64,000 nucleotides of DNA. It comes from Chondrus crispus. Taxonomy: Eukaryota > Rhodophyta > Florideophyceae > Gigartinales > Gigartinaceae. Positions 53,827-64,000 of the stretch are shown here, in pieces. Location of the stretch: contig NW_005178528.1 of NCBI RefSeq assembly GCF_000350225.1, positions 1 to 64,000 on the forward strand, given 5' to 3'. The translations under genes were made by a program, and so were the position numbers. Each line of letters starts with the position of its first letter. The first letter of the stretch is position 1. The notes below the pieces were generated by a model that saw nothing but the letters and a program-made list of their open reading frames with translations, had not been told where the DNA came from and ran no database searches.

Positions 53827-54884
53827 CCCCTGCAGCCAACTATTGTTGACTATCGGCGCAGTCCTCCCCCTATGAGAAAATGTCAATGTTCGAGTTTAGC
53901 GGCTAAAGCCACTGAATAGAGGACGACCTAGTAGAAGTAGTGGTCGATAAGAAGGAACAGGCGCAGCGCAAAACGCAGCGCGAGAAGCGATAGACGGGTT
54001 TGCGACGCGTTCGGGACCTGGAAGCAAGAGAGACTGTAACTGTGGTCGGAAAGGGAGAGCAGTCGCAGTGCAAGTACTCGGTATAGGCGCGCCGGTAGGG
54101 TGCGAAGAAGAAAGGTGCTAGAGAGGAAAAGGGTCGAATGAGGTCAAAGGGGTAGGAGGAGCAGGACGATTTTTGGACAGAAATGCGTCTACACAGGGGC
54201 GAGTAAGCTATGGAGAGACGCTCTACAGACCCAAAATCAACGGCCCAGGATGCCCCATGACAGATGACATGCCTGGACATCCCCAGTGGAGCGCTGGGAT
54301 GGTGTGCAGCCAAAAAAAACAGTCAAGTTTTTTCGGACGCTCGACCCAGGCACCGGATGGGCACATCGATAGTCGATGTGAAAATCAAATCCTTTTTTTG
54401 CGCAATTTTTTTGGCGGATTTGATTTCCACATCGAGTGTCGATGTGCAAATCAAATCCTTTTTTTTGCGCAATTTTTTGGACGATTTGATTTCCACATCG
54501 AGTGTCGATGTGCAAATCAAATCCTTTTTTTGCGCAATTTTTTGGACGATTTGATCTCCACATCGAGTGTCGATGTGAAAATCAGATCATTTTTTTGGGC
54601 AATTTTTTGGCCGATTTTACTTGCACATCGAGTGTCGATGTGCATATCAGATGTCAGGGATGCACGTCCACCAAGGTGCCTGCAGGCTCATGCTGGCCGT
54701 GGTGTCACTTTCTACCTTTCAGACCGCTCGCGCTGCGTTTTGCGTTGCGCCTGTTCCTTCTTATCGACCACTACTTCTACTAGGTCGTCCTCTATTCAGT
54801 GGCTTTAGCCGCTAAACTCGAACATTGACATTTTCTCATAGGGGGAGGACTGCGCCGATAGTCAACAGTAGTTGGCTGCAGGGG
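53827..54884. mobile_element. Non-autonomous element with 160-bp inverted repeats
   Basis: The 1058-bp segment starts and ends with long inverted repeats of about 160 bp (53827-53986 and 54725-54884), which differ at only two or three positions. Ends read CCCCTGCAGCCAACTA. TA lies on both sides (53825-53826 and 54885-54886), so a 2-bp TA duplication is likely. No transposase reading frame is present. The centre is filled with the palindromic satellite at 54361-54660. A frame running 54173-54808 follows the satellite and is probably not a gene. Confidence 0.8.
54361..54660. repeat. 66-bp satellite with a palindromic core, about 4.5 units
   Basis: Units begin at 54361, 54427, 54493, 54558 and 54623 (partial). 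Each holds the hairpin CACATCGAGTGTCGATGTG and a second dyad, AAATCAAATC ... GATTTGATTT, around a T-rich TTTTTTTGCGCAATTTTTT. Two nested dyads per unit make the array highly structured. Confidence 0.95.
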
Positions 54885-54888
54885 TACA

Positions 54889-55189
54889 ACAGTGATTGGT
54901 TATTAAAAAGATTTTTCCTTCTTAAAAAGAACTGCGTTTGAATATTGCCTAAGCCGAATTTAAGCCTATTTATGGCTTTTATACACAGGTCGCCAATTCG
55001 GGAAAGTATATTTATTCTTTGCGCACTGCAGCAAAGTGTGTAATTTTTGTGAAACTGTAAAATTCACGGTTTCAAAGAGTGAATAATTCCTTGGAGTCAT
55101 GATGTAGATCAATCTCCTCTACCTTTATGTCGATGAACTACAGATTCGACAATCTTGACCCATGAAGTGCGGAGGCAATGTCGCAGAAA
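54889..55189. other. AT-rich sequence, no gene seen
   Basis: About 300 bp between the inverted-repeat element and the trehalose-phosphatase fragment. No reading frame or repeat of note. Confidence 0.4.
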
Positions 55190-55238
55190 GAGATTGCATA
55201 TAGCTGGCATTTCAGAGATGCCAGCTATATGCAATCTC
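55190..55238. repeat. Inverted repeat with perfect 21-base arms
   Basis: GAGATTGCATATAGCTGGCA plus T at 55190-55210 and its exact complement at 55218-55238, with a 7-base loop. It sits at the point where the trehalose-phosphatase similarity begins. Confidence 0.95.
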
Positions 55239-55605
55239 GCAGTCAGTCGAGCACATGATGCTCGGCAAGCGCTCGAGGAGGTGCTACACGGCAGTCCGAT
55301 GGAGGTCTTGATGGGGCAAAAACTCCTTTACGTTCGACCGCGAGGGGTGCACAAAGGAGCAGCAGTGGCTGAAGTGTTGAGACGCTTCGATGTCGAGGGT
55401 GAGGCGCCGGACTGGGTTTGTTCTATTGGTGACGACCTAACCGATGAAGACATGTTTAAATAAATATATCGCAGTGCTGACGGGAAGAATATTAGTGTTC
55501 ACACATGTACAGTTGAACGGAAGAGCACTTCAGCCAATTATTACGTACAGCATGTTGATGAAGTGCGTGACTAGCTGGAAAGGCTCACACAAGTAGATGT
55601 AAATT
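55239..55605 (+). pseudogene. Trehalose-6-phosphate phosphatase fragment
   Basis: The reading gives ALEEVLHGSPMEVLMGQKLL, YVRPRGVHKGAAVAEVLRRF and VCSIGDDLTDEDMFK. The last is the GDD-TDEDMF motif of the HAD phosphatase domain of TPS/TPP proteins, with the conserved VRPRGVHKG before it. A TAA follows at 55461, yet homologous sequence continues (HTCTVERKSTSANYYVQHVD, as in F-CTVG-K-S-A-YY), and a TAG lies near 55573. The HAD nucleophile region and the whole synthase half are absent, and similarity begins at the palindrome. This is a truncated, decayed copy of a trehalose synthesis gene, not a working enzyme. Confidence 0.85.
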
Positions 55606-55689
55606 CGCCTTGATGGGGCATAAAATATTTGTATAGGAAGAAGACATCGCATCTTCTCAGAGCCTGTCGCTTAATGTTTTAGTCTCGGC

Positions 55690-56178
55690 CTTGCCTCCCT
55701 CCTCTCACTCCGTCGCTTGCTCGTGCACACATTGTTCGGATCGTCTAGCCTGTTTGGCAGCCAACCGTTAACAGTTCGACCCCTTTCCACATCTACCAGA
55801 ATGCGATGGCCTCCTGACCTCATCCGGTTCGTTTCTCGCTATGCAATCTTCATATCGCGTTCTCGTTCAAACTCAACAAATGCGTAGTCTCTCAAAACTC
55901 CCTCTCGATCTAATGGCATAACAGTTGCCACAGGGCCATATGCCTCGAATGCATCCTGCAATGACTTCTCCACCATGGTAAAGGGCAGATTAGCAGCAAA
56001 GAGCGTGCAATACGCAGTTTTTGTCTTTGCAGAATCGTCGCTTTTTGGGTCCCATTGGTCTCCTCTCGTTTTTAACGATTTCCGCAGCCTTCTTCAACGC
56101 GGCGTTCCGAACACGCCGCCTTCTTTGAGCAGGTGCTTTGAAGGGTGTCTCCGGCTTGCTCTCACTTTCATCAGCCAT
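55690..56178 (-). pseudogene. U1-70K-like snRNP protein, interrupted
   Basis: ATG 56178 starts MADESESKPETPFKAPAQRR. The basic helix ALKKAAEIVKNERRP matches the U1-70K N-terminal arm that binds the U1 core. After a frame change near 56050 the RRM follows: CTLFAANLPFTMVEKSLQDA (RNP2 region), then LRDYAFVEFERERDMKIA (RNP1-like). After a TAG at 55839-55841 it continues HRILVDVERGRTVNGWLPNR, the strongly diagnostic U1-70K stretch after the RRM. The C-terminal RS region is missing. The frame change and the stop suggest a pseudogene. A functional copy would be expected elsewhere, because U1-70K recognises 5' splice sites. Confidence 0.8.
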
Positions 56179-56560
56179 TCTCGTATCGAGGGGTTCGGGG
56201 GAGAGGAGAGAGGAAGAAGGTCGAGGCGGCGACGGCGTCTCGTGGGACAACTCTGCAGCCTCTATTGCGGTGGGGACCACTGCAGGACTTGAAAATGGAT
56301 AAGATGTGGGCGAGTGCAGTAATGATGCGGATAGGAAGCGTAAATATCACCACCCGAATCCGCCCCTAGGGGTGAAGGCGGGAGAAGGAAGAGAAGAACG
56401 ACTGGGGGAGGTGCAAGAGAGGATGGCGAGCGATCCGTTTTTGGGGAGAGCGCAGGCTGTTCACTTGCCACACGCTCACGCGGCGTGGCACGTATGCCCG
56501 AGTCACAATACTGATCCATAGATATAAATATTCCTATTACATAAAAAATTACATCCCGCA
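56179..56560. other. Intergenic region ending in a splice-acceptor-like site
   Basis: No coding sequence was recognised. The final bases TTACATCCCGCAG at about 56561 look like a 3' splice site in front of the GC-rich exon-like stretch that follows. Confidence 0.35.
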
Positions 56561-57663
56561 GCGCCTGCGCCGCGCGCTAGTGTGCCGCGCGCTGGTATGC
56601 CGCGCGCTGGACACGTACCGCCTGCAGAGCGAGGTGTATGTCATGGAGCGCGCGACGAGGCGCCCCATCCGCACGCAGCACGACCGCGTCCTGGAGACCC
56701 CGCTCGTAATTGCCCTTCATCCCGTTTCGTCGTGTGAGCCCACCATGGCGGTCTCCATTCGTTATCCGTTTCGTCCTTCTCATCTTCGTCTTCCTTCTCA
56801 CATTCTCGGTTGTCCAAAGCCAGAAGCAGCCCTTCAAGCCTCACCAACAAACTGCACCTGACAACAGCACCCCACCCCCAGGACTAGCTGGGGACAATGG
56901 ACCGGGTGGTCCCGGCGCTGGCCCCCTCCCTTCCCATCCACCCAGTACGTTGCTCCGCAAAGTCGCCATCGCAGTCATCTCTATTGCTACTGGCTCTGCC
57001 ATCATCACCATCCTCCCTTGTGCCTGGTGCTGTGTGCTGCCCCCAGGGCGCTCCAACATGGACAAGAGTCCAGCCGGCCATACTAAGACTATCCCCCTTC
57101 CTCCTGCTGTCTCGCCACCCTACCCGGACGACGCGCTCACCGGCTATCACACTCAACCTCTCGCTAAGGAACATATTTATCAATACTCGCCGGATTTCGC
57201 CATGTCGAACAGCACAACTGTGTTTTGTTTTCTTGTTCAGCTGCTCCCCGCTCCGACCCCTCCGTCATGCTGCGCACTTACACCCGCACCACCGTCCCGC
57301 GGTCGCCGTCACCCATCCTCGCCCCACATTGAGCAAAAGGGTCCCGCTTCTCCCCGTTCCACCCGCCCACACATTTGCCGCATCTTACCACCACCTCTTT
57401 ACCCTCTCACTTCCCGCCCCTTGCACCTCTGACCCCCAACCATCGCCTCTTAACCCCCCTGTAGGGGGGTGAAGAGGCCCCCGGCGGCTCCCACCGCCGC
57501 ATCCAGTCGCGCAACTTCTCCGAGGTCGACTTCATGGACTCCGGCCCGGGCCGCTCGCTCATGTCCGAGCCGCGGTCCTCGGCCTGCAGGACGAGCTCGA
57601 CTCGCTGCAGCTCGACGACGTCCTCGTCGAGGAGTACTTGCTCGCCAAGCCAGTACTGCGCAC
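56561..57663 (+). CDS. Membrane-protein gene, exon structure uncertain
   Basis: Three coding-like blocks lie on the plus strand. (1) 56561-56702 is very GC-rich (RALDTYRLQSEVYVMERATR) and ends at CTC|GTAATT. (2) The frame 56710-57432 has a signal-peptide-like start (FVIRFVLLIFVFLLTFSVVQ), a short Pro/Gly-rich outer segment with NST, and a single membrane helix (VAIAVISIATGSAIITILPC) followed by CC and a Pro-rich tail. (3) 57464-57663 follows CTGTAG|GG and reads RRIQSRNFSEVDFMDSGPGR, with LQDELDSLQLDDVLVEEYLL in a neighbouring frame. Blocks 1 and 3 could be exons joined over block 2, or block 2 may be a gene of its own. I do not recognise the family. Confidence 0.4.
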
Positions 57664-57893
57664 ATTTCTTTCGCAACTTTGTTCACACCAAGACGCCACC
57701 CTCATGCCCTCCTTTTTCGGTTCTCGCTCCACCTGGTCTACCTGTATACTTTTCTGTATTTGTACAACACTCTTGTACATCGTGCTTTCTTCTACGAAAG
57801 AGGCGTCATACCACTTTCTCATTTATTAGCATGCTAGTTCCTTAAGCCCATCTCCTCACCTTGCCCTTTGCCACCTTCTCCACTGGGTTGTAC

Positions 57894-57899
57894 AATAAA
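57894..57899 (+). terminator. AATAAA polyadenylation signal
   Basis: AATAAA stands about 230 bases after the last exon-like block of the plus-strand gene and 33 bases before the end of the convergent phosphatase-like gene. Confidence 0.5.
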
Positions 57900-57931
57900 G
57901 TTGAATCGTCTAGTCGACACATCCCGACATC

Positions 57932-59058
57932 TTAGTACACATAGACACCCTCAGGTGGTTCCAGGTATTCGAAGAATAGGTCGACACCGAAGTCATCAAT
58001 TGTCTCAAACTCTGTCGCGAGGGGTGGGGCCATTCGACATCCTGAAAGCGCACGAAGTGATACGGAGGTTGGAGGAAGCGTGTGTGACCTGTAGTTGTAA
58101 AAGGTGGTTTGGTGTCGTCGGAAATAGGGACCCAGTGCTCGAATACAAGAACGGTATCGCCTGAAATGACCTCGTTGGTGGCCAATGAAGCATAACCTGT
58201 ACCAATCATGGCATCGTTTCCCAGACCATTGTCCTCTTGCAGAATAGTGGTGCACTCTTTGGTCTGGTTCCGGCCTGCTTGAAATATGCGTACAATGGGA
58301 ATCCAGGGCTGGTCATCAATCTTGACAGTTCCCTGGACGAGAATCTTTGCTATTTGTATGGGGCGGTTGTTGGGGAGGACGGGGCGGATTCGCATCATTG
58401 TGAAGAATCGTAAATATTGTTACAAGGTGGGAACGCTTGTGATATCTTGCTCCATTTGACGCTCTGAGCACATCCCTGACTTCTTGACGAGATTCATGAA
58501 ATGATCAAGGGCGTCGACACCATTCTTGTAGATACTGAAGTAGGTCAGGTAGGCGCGGGCGACAAGGGCAACGGCAGTGAGAGGCCGATAGCGGTCGGAG
58601 ACTGCGTTGCGAGCGATGATGATAACAATGTTCTGGGAGCCCATCTCCAACCCCTGCGCGAGCCATTGGTAGGGTGCACAGACAATCTCAAAGACGGAGG
58701 ACAAGGAAGGGGCGAGATAGTACGGACCGAGATGGCTGGTGGTGGTAACGACGACGCCGGGGAGGATATCGGTCATCCATGGCTCCTGACCTCGGGCACC
58801 GACGTCGAGGACGAGAGCGCGTCGGGTTTCGCCATACTTCTTGTACGCCTGCTGCAGAGCGACTTTCCAATCTGAGACAAAGGTGTCCTCGTCGTAGAGA
58901 GCAATTAAGACGCCATCGGAAAGCTCTACGATTTTGCGCGGCCTCGGCTTCTTATAAAAGGTGACTACTGTGCTGGGTACGAATTTCCCATTCCCTACGT
59001 CCAAAAACCTTTCCTTGTATATTCGTTTATTTTTGGGGCGCGTGCAGTGCAGTGTCAT
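57932..59058 (-). pseudogene. PTEN/class-II-formin-like phosphatase-C2 protein
   Basis: ATG 59058 (MTLHCTRPKNKRIYKERF) is chosen over a GTG further up. The first part resembles the dual-specificity-phosphatase fold of PTEN, tensin, auxilin and plant class II formins. The active-site loop reads VIIIARNAVSDRYRPLTAVA, with Ala in place of the catalytic Cys of HC-x5-R, so it would be a pseudophosphatase, as in formins. After an in-frame TAA (58420-58422) the same frame continues FFTMMRIRPVLPNNRPIQIA and a C2-like domain (VISGDTVLVFEHWVPISDDT). A frame change near 58000 leads to the natural-looking end FETIDDFGVDLFFEYLEPPE. No FH2 or J domain follows. The stop and frame change indicate decay. Confidence 0.65.
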
Positions 59059-59122
59059 GAGCGAACACACAGCCGCTCACAGCATAACATGCATCAATGT
59101 CTGGTAAATACCCGGAGGGTGT

Positions 59123-61353
59123 TCAACATTCTCCAAATGGGTCTAGTGCTTCCCTAGTAAGGCGCTGGACAACATCCGGAATCTTACCGGTCGTGTTCAA
59201 GTCTGGAAAGTAAACGAGAACTGCCGCAGAGGGTATATCACTCTGTGATTGATCGTTTTGTTTCATCGGGGCGTAACGCCCAGTGTAGCATAAGCTTCCT
59301 CCTTTCTGTCCCTGTACAAGTTCGAACCACCGCACAGTTAAAACGATATTGTTGCTATTTGCATTCTCAACATGTTCAATTCTTCCCAACCAAAATGGTG
59401 TCACTTCGGTCACGTTTGATCCGCAATTCACAGTCACCATGCTGCCCCTATCATATGAGCACGTTTCTTCCAGTGCCAATTCGGTTTCCGAATCATCATG
59501 TGATGCCTCAACTTCGCCGCAATCATCGCAAAAGGAAGCAAAATGCTGGAAGTCCCACTCTGGCGGGGCGGACTCCTTGCTTTCCATTGAGTCTATTTCA
59601 GAAAGAAGTGATAAAACATTTTCTCTGCATCCAATTCTATTCTCTGTCACATTTATGCGCTTGCGATACGCGCTGATGTCAACTTTGGAGGGCTTATTTG
59701 TTTGTATGACTGGTGCTTTTCTCATATCTGGAACAAAATGGAGGAAAGAACCAATGAATCCTTCGGTTCTATCAAGTTTTTGAAGCGCTTCCCTCTTTTC
59801 AACCATTTTGTACCCGACCAGGCAGGTAACATGAGCACCACCTCCTTCGAGCTCATGAGAATCATCCCGCTCGAAGACAAACTTTCTGAATGCGAGCATG
59901 TTGTTGATTCTCGACGCAACTGCACTTTGTTTATCACAAGCACCTGAAAATTGTTCATCCCAGAGACGCGGCTAGCATGTATGTTGTTTTGTACTGACGC
60001 GGAGTTTCCCCCTTGACTTTCAACAATGTGCCTGTGAAGTTCCGAAACACAGGCTGTATTCCTATCCCGCATGAAGACAGAAATTCGACTGAATCGGCGG
60101 TCAATTTCCTCATGTGTGTGCCCAACCGGTAAAAAGTTAACAACAATGCGGTTGAAGAGCCCTTTATGCACCATGTAATCACAAAATGCAAAAAAGAAGC
60201 GATTCTTGTTGTCTTTTGATGTATTATCCAGCTGAACATTCAGCTCTTTCGGAAAACAACTCATACCTTGAGCTCTTTTTGCATCTCGCAACAGAAAAAG
60301 TGAGCGACATAGCGCATCAATTGTCTGATTCGCACCTGAGGGGATGTTGTCGGCTGACGTGAAAAAACAAACGAAATGCTGTCCAGAAAGTGCCCCGTGA
60401 TAGCAAACACCAGTGACCTTCTGCTTTAGAGGCTTCCCCGTATCTCTTTTTGTCGTCGTGTAGAAGCGCGGTAGTCCAAACTTCGCCTGGTCGGCCCCGT
60501 CAATAATTACAGAAAGAATTTCCTGGGGCCTTTCAATTGCGTTTGACTGAATGAGTCTATATTGTGCTCGCTCAGAGTGGATTTGCTTCAGATGTGCGCG
60601 GAATCCTTTCTTAAGTTTTTCTCTACATTTTTCATATCCTGTTTTCCTAGCAATTGACAGCAGACTCTCCTTAAAGCTTGTGCACGTGTCACAAACGGAA
60701 AAGCCGTGTCTTCGTCTACACTTGATATGTGAGGCATACCGTTTCCAAGTTTCGTAAAAGTGAGAAGAAGAGCACGCTCGACGGCCATACATCCCTTCAT
60801 TTTCTCGAAACAGCGTGTAAACCAGGTATTTATTTCCATGTGGGAGGTGCCGCTCGATGCTGTGCGGCATTTCATCTCCAAGATCGTCAGCCAGGGCTCG
60901 CAGGAATGAAATCACCGAGGATTTTTTAGTTGAGCTCCCATCCGATCCCCCCATTCTCCCGGGGAGGCAGGAAGCGTTCGCTGAAGGTAGTTGCATGACA
61001 TTGGAAATCATGGTCCTTGACACGTCCAGAGTTTCAATCACCATTCTCCAACAAACCTGCCAGCCGTCACAGTAGAAGTATCGCCGTGAGCGCTGTGGAT
61101 CCAGAACGATTAGATCGACGAGGCGTGCCTTTCCTTCATCACGAGAAATTGACAGGAAATTCTCTCGCATTGACCTACACTTCTCTGTACCGACTTCGAA
61201 GACGCAAAGACGCTTGCAACAGCGTTTTGGCATCCAATTGTTGATATTCATGATGGATTGGCGTCGTGTCTTCTGTAATCGCGACTTCAATGATTTACGG
61301 TTGAGCGCGATTGGAACTTGTGATAGGGGAGGAGGATCTTCTAAGGTCGTCAT
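59123..61353 (-). pseudogene. DUF7869-like RNase H-fold protein, probably transposon derived
   Basis: ATG 61353 (MTTLEDPPPLSQVPIALNRK) opens a 543-codon frame. It has a Cys-containing segment (GFSVCDTCTSFKESLLSIAR), then IDGADQAKFGLPRFYTTTKR, LNVQLDNTSKDNKNRFFFAF and FLPVGHTHEEIDRRFSRISV. These are the D...D...(H-x-H-E-x-I-D) strands typical of the DUF7869 family, which is spread in many protists and fungi beside mobile DNA. At about 59905-59945 the reading moves to the frame 59899-59123, which ends in a small barrel-like module (FWLGRIEHVENANSNNIVLT). The frame change suggests one break. It lies head to head with the second ParB-like gene (682 bp between starts), perhaps one element. Confidence 0.65.
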
Positions 61354-62035
61354 GATATCGCTGTACGTGAAGGTTCAACGCTTCAGGTAGTAATGACGCA
61401 CCTGCAAGTATGGACTGTGTGCAAGCACGCACTGCGGTGTGGGATCAAGAATGTGCAGCCAAACGACTACATATCCCGTACTGGTATTCGGCTGGAAGCC
61501 AAAAGTCAGCAGCCCGGATCACTGTGGTCTGTTTTCAAAATAGTAGATGTCAGGAAACTATATCAGATTCCTCTGCTGTGCTTTTAATTTTTTTTCTGAA
61601 GGTTACACTTCGAAGTGTTTATCAAAGTCCTTTTCTACGCCTGTCAAATGCCTTGACAGTGACAAATATTTGCCTTTACCAAGCAAGTATTGCGATTCCT
61701 ACGCAAAACATTTCGTCAAAAGACGCGAAATCATGGTAGAGCAACAGGAATTTGTTCAAGTGGGTGACTGATATCTATATCATCTGCCTTACCCCTAACC
61801 TTCCCGAAACTATCACATTCGATCGACCTGTTCAAATGTTTGAACTCAATGTTCAAATCTTCGGAATGAGCGGTGATTCTCTCATTCGCCTACGATGGTT
61901 TTTGTGCCTACACAAAACAACATTCTAAACAATTGCCCCGTACCCGAAGCCTTTGCTGAAGTCACAAGACTGGCGGCATTGCCTTTTACGATAGCCAAAT
62001 CCTACAACTAAAGCGAGGCAGAAAGTCCTGCAGTC
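61354..62035. other. Divergent intergenic region between the DUF7869-like and ParB-like genes
   Basis: 680 bp with no convincing gene. The plus-strand frames at 61393-61771 show no domain. A shared two-way promoter is possible but no TATA box stands out. Confidence 0.4.
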
Positions 62036-64000
62036 ATGAAGGTTTCAGGAAGTGAGGTTACGAGTGATACTGTGACTGAATACGTCGATCCGCGTAAAAT
62101 TGTCAATCTCTGGTACTCCAGGCCAATTCTTCCTCGAGATGAAGATATTGTCAGAGAAGGGTTTCTGCAAAATGGATACATCAGCAGTTATCTCATATCA
62201 TGTCGAGTGGCTACTGTTCCTGAAATACAGCTACTCTTTGAGAGAGAGCCACATTGCTACACGCCTGAAAAGGCATCAGAAGTGGCACGAGCAGTGATAA
62301 GAGAAGAGACAGATGGACGCGCTGGAGGGTATCGCTTTTGTTATGATGGACACATCCGCAAAAGAGTAGCGGTACAGCTAATGGAGGACGGGGTTTTGAT
62401 GAAGGATTTCAAGTTGAAAGGTGAATTGGTAATGTCGATGCCAGCCCAAGATGAGATTGCGTATGGACTTTCGAGAAATGCTCTTCACTCTTTCTGTGTC
62501 CCGCTCTCTTTCCTCGCAACGCTCCTACGCTGCCACGAATACGACGTTGAACTGAATACCTGGTTGAGCCAAAGGCGGCAAAAATGTTTATCAGCGACCG
62601 AAGTTGCCCGTCGCCTGGTGTCAAGTACTGCAAGAGGGGTTCAGGATGACAAATTTATGAGCAAACAGACTGAAACAAAGCGCCAAATCTTGGGAGTTGC
62701 TCGCAAGCTTCCCATTTCTACAGTTGACTACTTACGGGATTTCATGTGCAATGATGATGGAGGCTTGCAAGTTGCGTTCACATTGGCAAATTTGCGAGCA
62801 ATTCCCAAAAGAGTGACGGCAGAGGAATATTTAATGTTGGTGAAACGATTTATCAGGTATTATCAAGATTTCTTGCCTTCTCCGAAGCCGCTTCTCCCCA
62901 AAGATGTTTCGACACAGTTGGTGCAGTTACGCCAAGCAATTAAAGAGCTTGAAAAATTCAAAACCCTTTGTGATTACGACGAAATCCCGAATGAGATGAC
63001 CACAATTGCAGAAAGAATGACGTGTACGCAGCTGCTGGATATCTAAATGCAGGAACATGCGTTCAGCAAGCACCTTATACAACCACTTGAAACTGCTTGC
63101 AGAAATCTGGTGCCAAATGGGACTAACCATTTGGAAATCGCCCGAAAAAGATTGCAACAAATACCTCAAGAGAACAGTGAGCACTCAGATACACATAAAC
63201 ATCCTGCGATTGATTCAGACACTGAACTATCATCTCCAGGTACTTCAGAGAATGGAAGCTCAAAAGACGGTGAAGAGGAGGGCTCTGCGGCCAAAGCATC
63301 CCTCTTATCGCACAGTCAATACTCAGGCGGGCCCTGTGAACGGCACAATGAGAGACCAGTTGAATCAGTTGCAGAGGCAGCGTCAGTAATTGAGGCATCT
63401 CAATTATTACCGGTTGGGTGGAAGATTGTGCAGGCTACACTTGAGGACTTCATGACACAACACGATGAGTGGAAAATGGTGCAGGGGAAAGCCGATATGG
63501 TCATGACTGTTCTACAAGATGATGAATCTAATGAGGACTGCCTGAAACAGGTTGTACGTCACTGCGGTATGGCGATGAAACAGAGCGGCGTGTGCTATAT
63601 CGTGTGCAATTTTATTCACTTCTCGAAGCTTTTTTCAGTTGTATGTGCGGAGGGCATGGAAATGATGAAGCATCCCATGCTTTACATACAAGATCCGTCA
63701 ACAATCAAGAGAAAGACATTATCGCAGCACCCTCAAGAGTCAGGCTTCATCGCAGCAGTATTCTGGAGATCACCAGATCGCAGGCAAAAGCATCATTACT
63801 CATTTGCAAAAGGTTACAGAAGCTCAACCATTCCGTCGTGGGTGAACTGTGTCACAAACGTATTACAATCGCGAAATCCCCTCTGCTGTGAACAAGGCAA
63901 AATCCTTAAAGTTAGAGACATTGAAAAGGATCTCAGTGTATCTATTCTCCAGCAATGGTGCAAACCTGCAGGTATCTGTTATAATCCTAGAGCAGGCTCT
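62036..64000 (+). CDS. Second ParB-like protein, possible methylase-like C-terminus (partial)
   Basis: ATG 62036 opens 336 codons to TAA 63044-63046. The same frame then reopens at the next codon (ATG 63047) and stays open to the window edge. The first part shows a ParB-like fold: EYVDPRKIVNLWYSRPILPR, IVREGFLQNGYISSYLI, then FCYDGHIRKRVAVQLMEDG in the place of the ParB D-G-x-x-R motif. The later part has a Ser/Glu-rich linker and a domain with VLQDDESNEDCLKQVVRHC, SGVCYIVCNFIHFSKLFSVV and MKHPMLYIQDPSTIKRK. Its strand order recalls DNA N-methylases, but a DPPY motif is missing, so that reading is weak. ParB-methylase pairs are common in phages and plasmids. Confidence 0.55.

Noticed and set aside
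54361-54660. Repeat protein encoded by the satellite (frame 54173-54808)
   Set aside because: The frame exists only because the 66-bp unit length is nearly a multiple of three. Other frames are open too, and units of 65 bp would shift it.

Overview
The window looks like a gene-poor, transposon-rich stretch of a eukaryotic nuclear genome. No bacterial operons, Shine-Dalgarno sites, rRNA or convincing tRNA genes were seen. Genes are mostly single long reading frames with TATA-type sites. Host-type remnants include a U1-70K-like RRM protein, a trehalose-phosphate phosphatase and a PTEN/class-II-formin-like phosphatase-C2 protein. Nested Ty1/copia and Ty3/gypsy elements with Tudor-like inserts fit a red alga of the Chondrus type; that assignment is inference from composition and gene style.

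Layout. 1-2751: 3' end of a Ty3/gypsy element with its 191-bp LTR. 3167-3554: a Harbinger-like MITE. 4113-5841: a glycosylated membrane-protein reading of unknown family. 8262-32450: an old copia element (copia A; LTRs about 93% alike, 5-bp TSD CTTAC). It has been entered by a 14.4-kb gypsy element (10086-24473, minus strand, LTRs about 97% alike), by a 4.2-kb DDE transposon carrying a YqaJ-type nuclease (24964-29167, TSD ATAT), and by a second GAGC-type MITE (29782-30179, TSD TGA). 32783-39388: a second copia element (copia B, minus strand). Its middle is turned around between two 476-bp solo LTRs in inverted orientation whose target duplications are swapped, which records an inversion.

39.4-44.4 kb holds low-complexity DNA, a proline-rich reading and a damaged Harbinger transposase. 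44.5-53.5 kb is a block of unfamiliar genes: a plus-strand coiled-coil protein, a convergent Tudor-like protein, a 67-bp x 8 satellite, and a minus-strand gene joining a ParB-like domain to a 2-oxoglutarate/Fe(II) oxygenase domain. 53.8-54.9 kb is a long-TIR element filled with a palindromic 66-bp satellite. 55-59 kb holds decayed host genes, several with a single in-frame stop. 59.1-64 kb holds a DUF7869-like RNase H-fold protein divergent from a second ParB-like gene that runs off the window.

The most unusual features are the ParB/oxygenase gene and its ParB relative, the solo-LTR inversion with swapped target duplications, the long antisense reading frame in the gypsy element between two polypurine-tract-like copies, and several 45-100-bp palindromes that look like hairpin-end repair scars.
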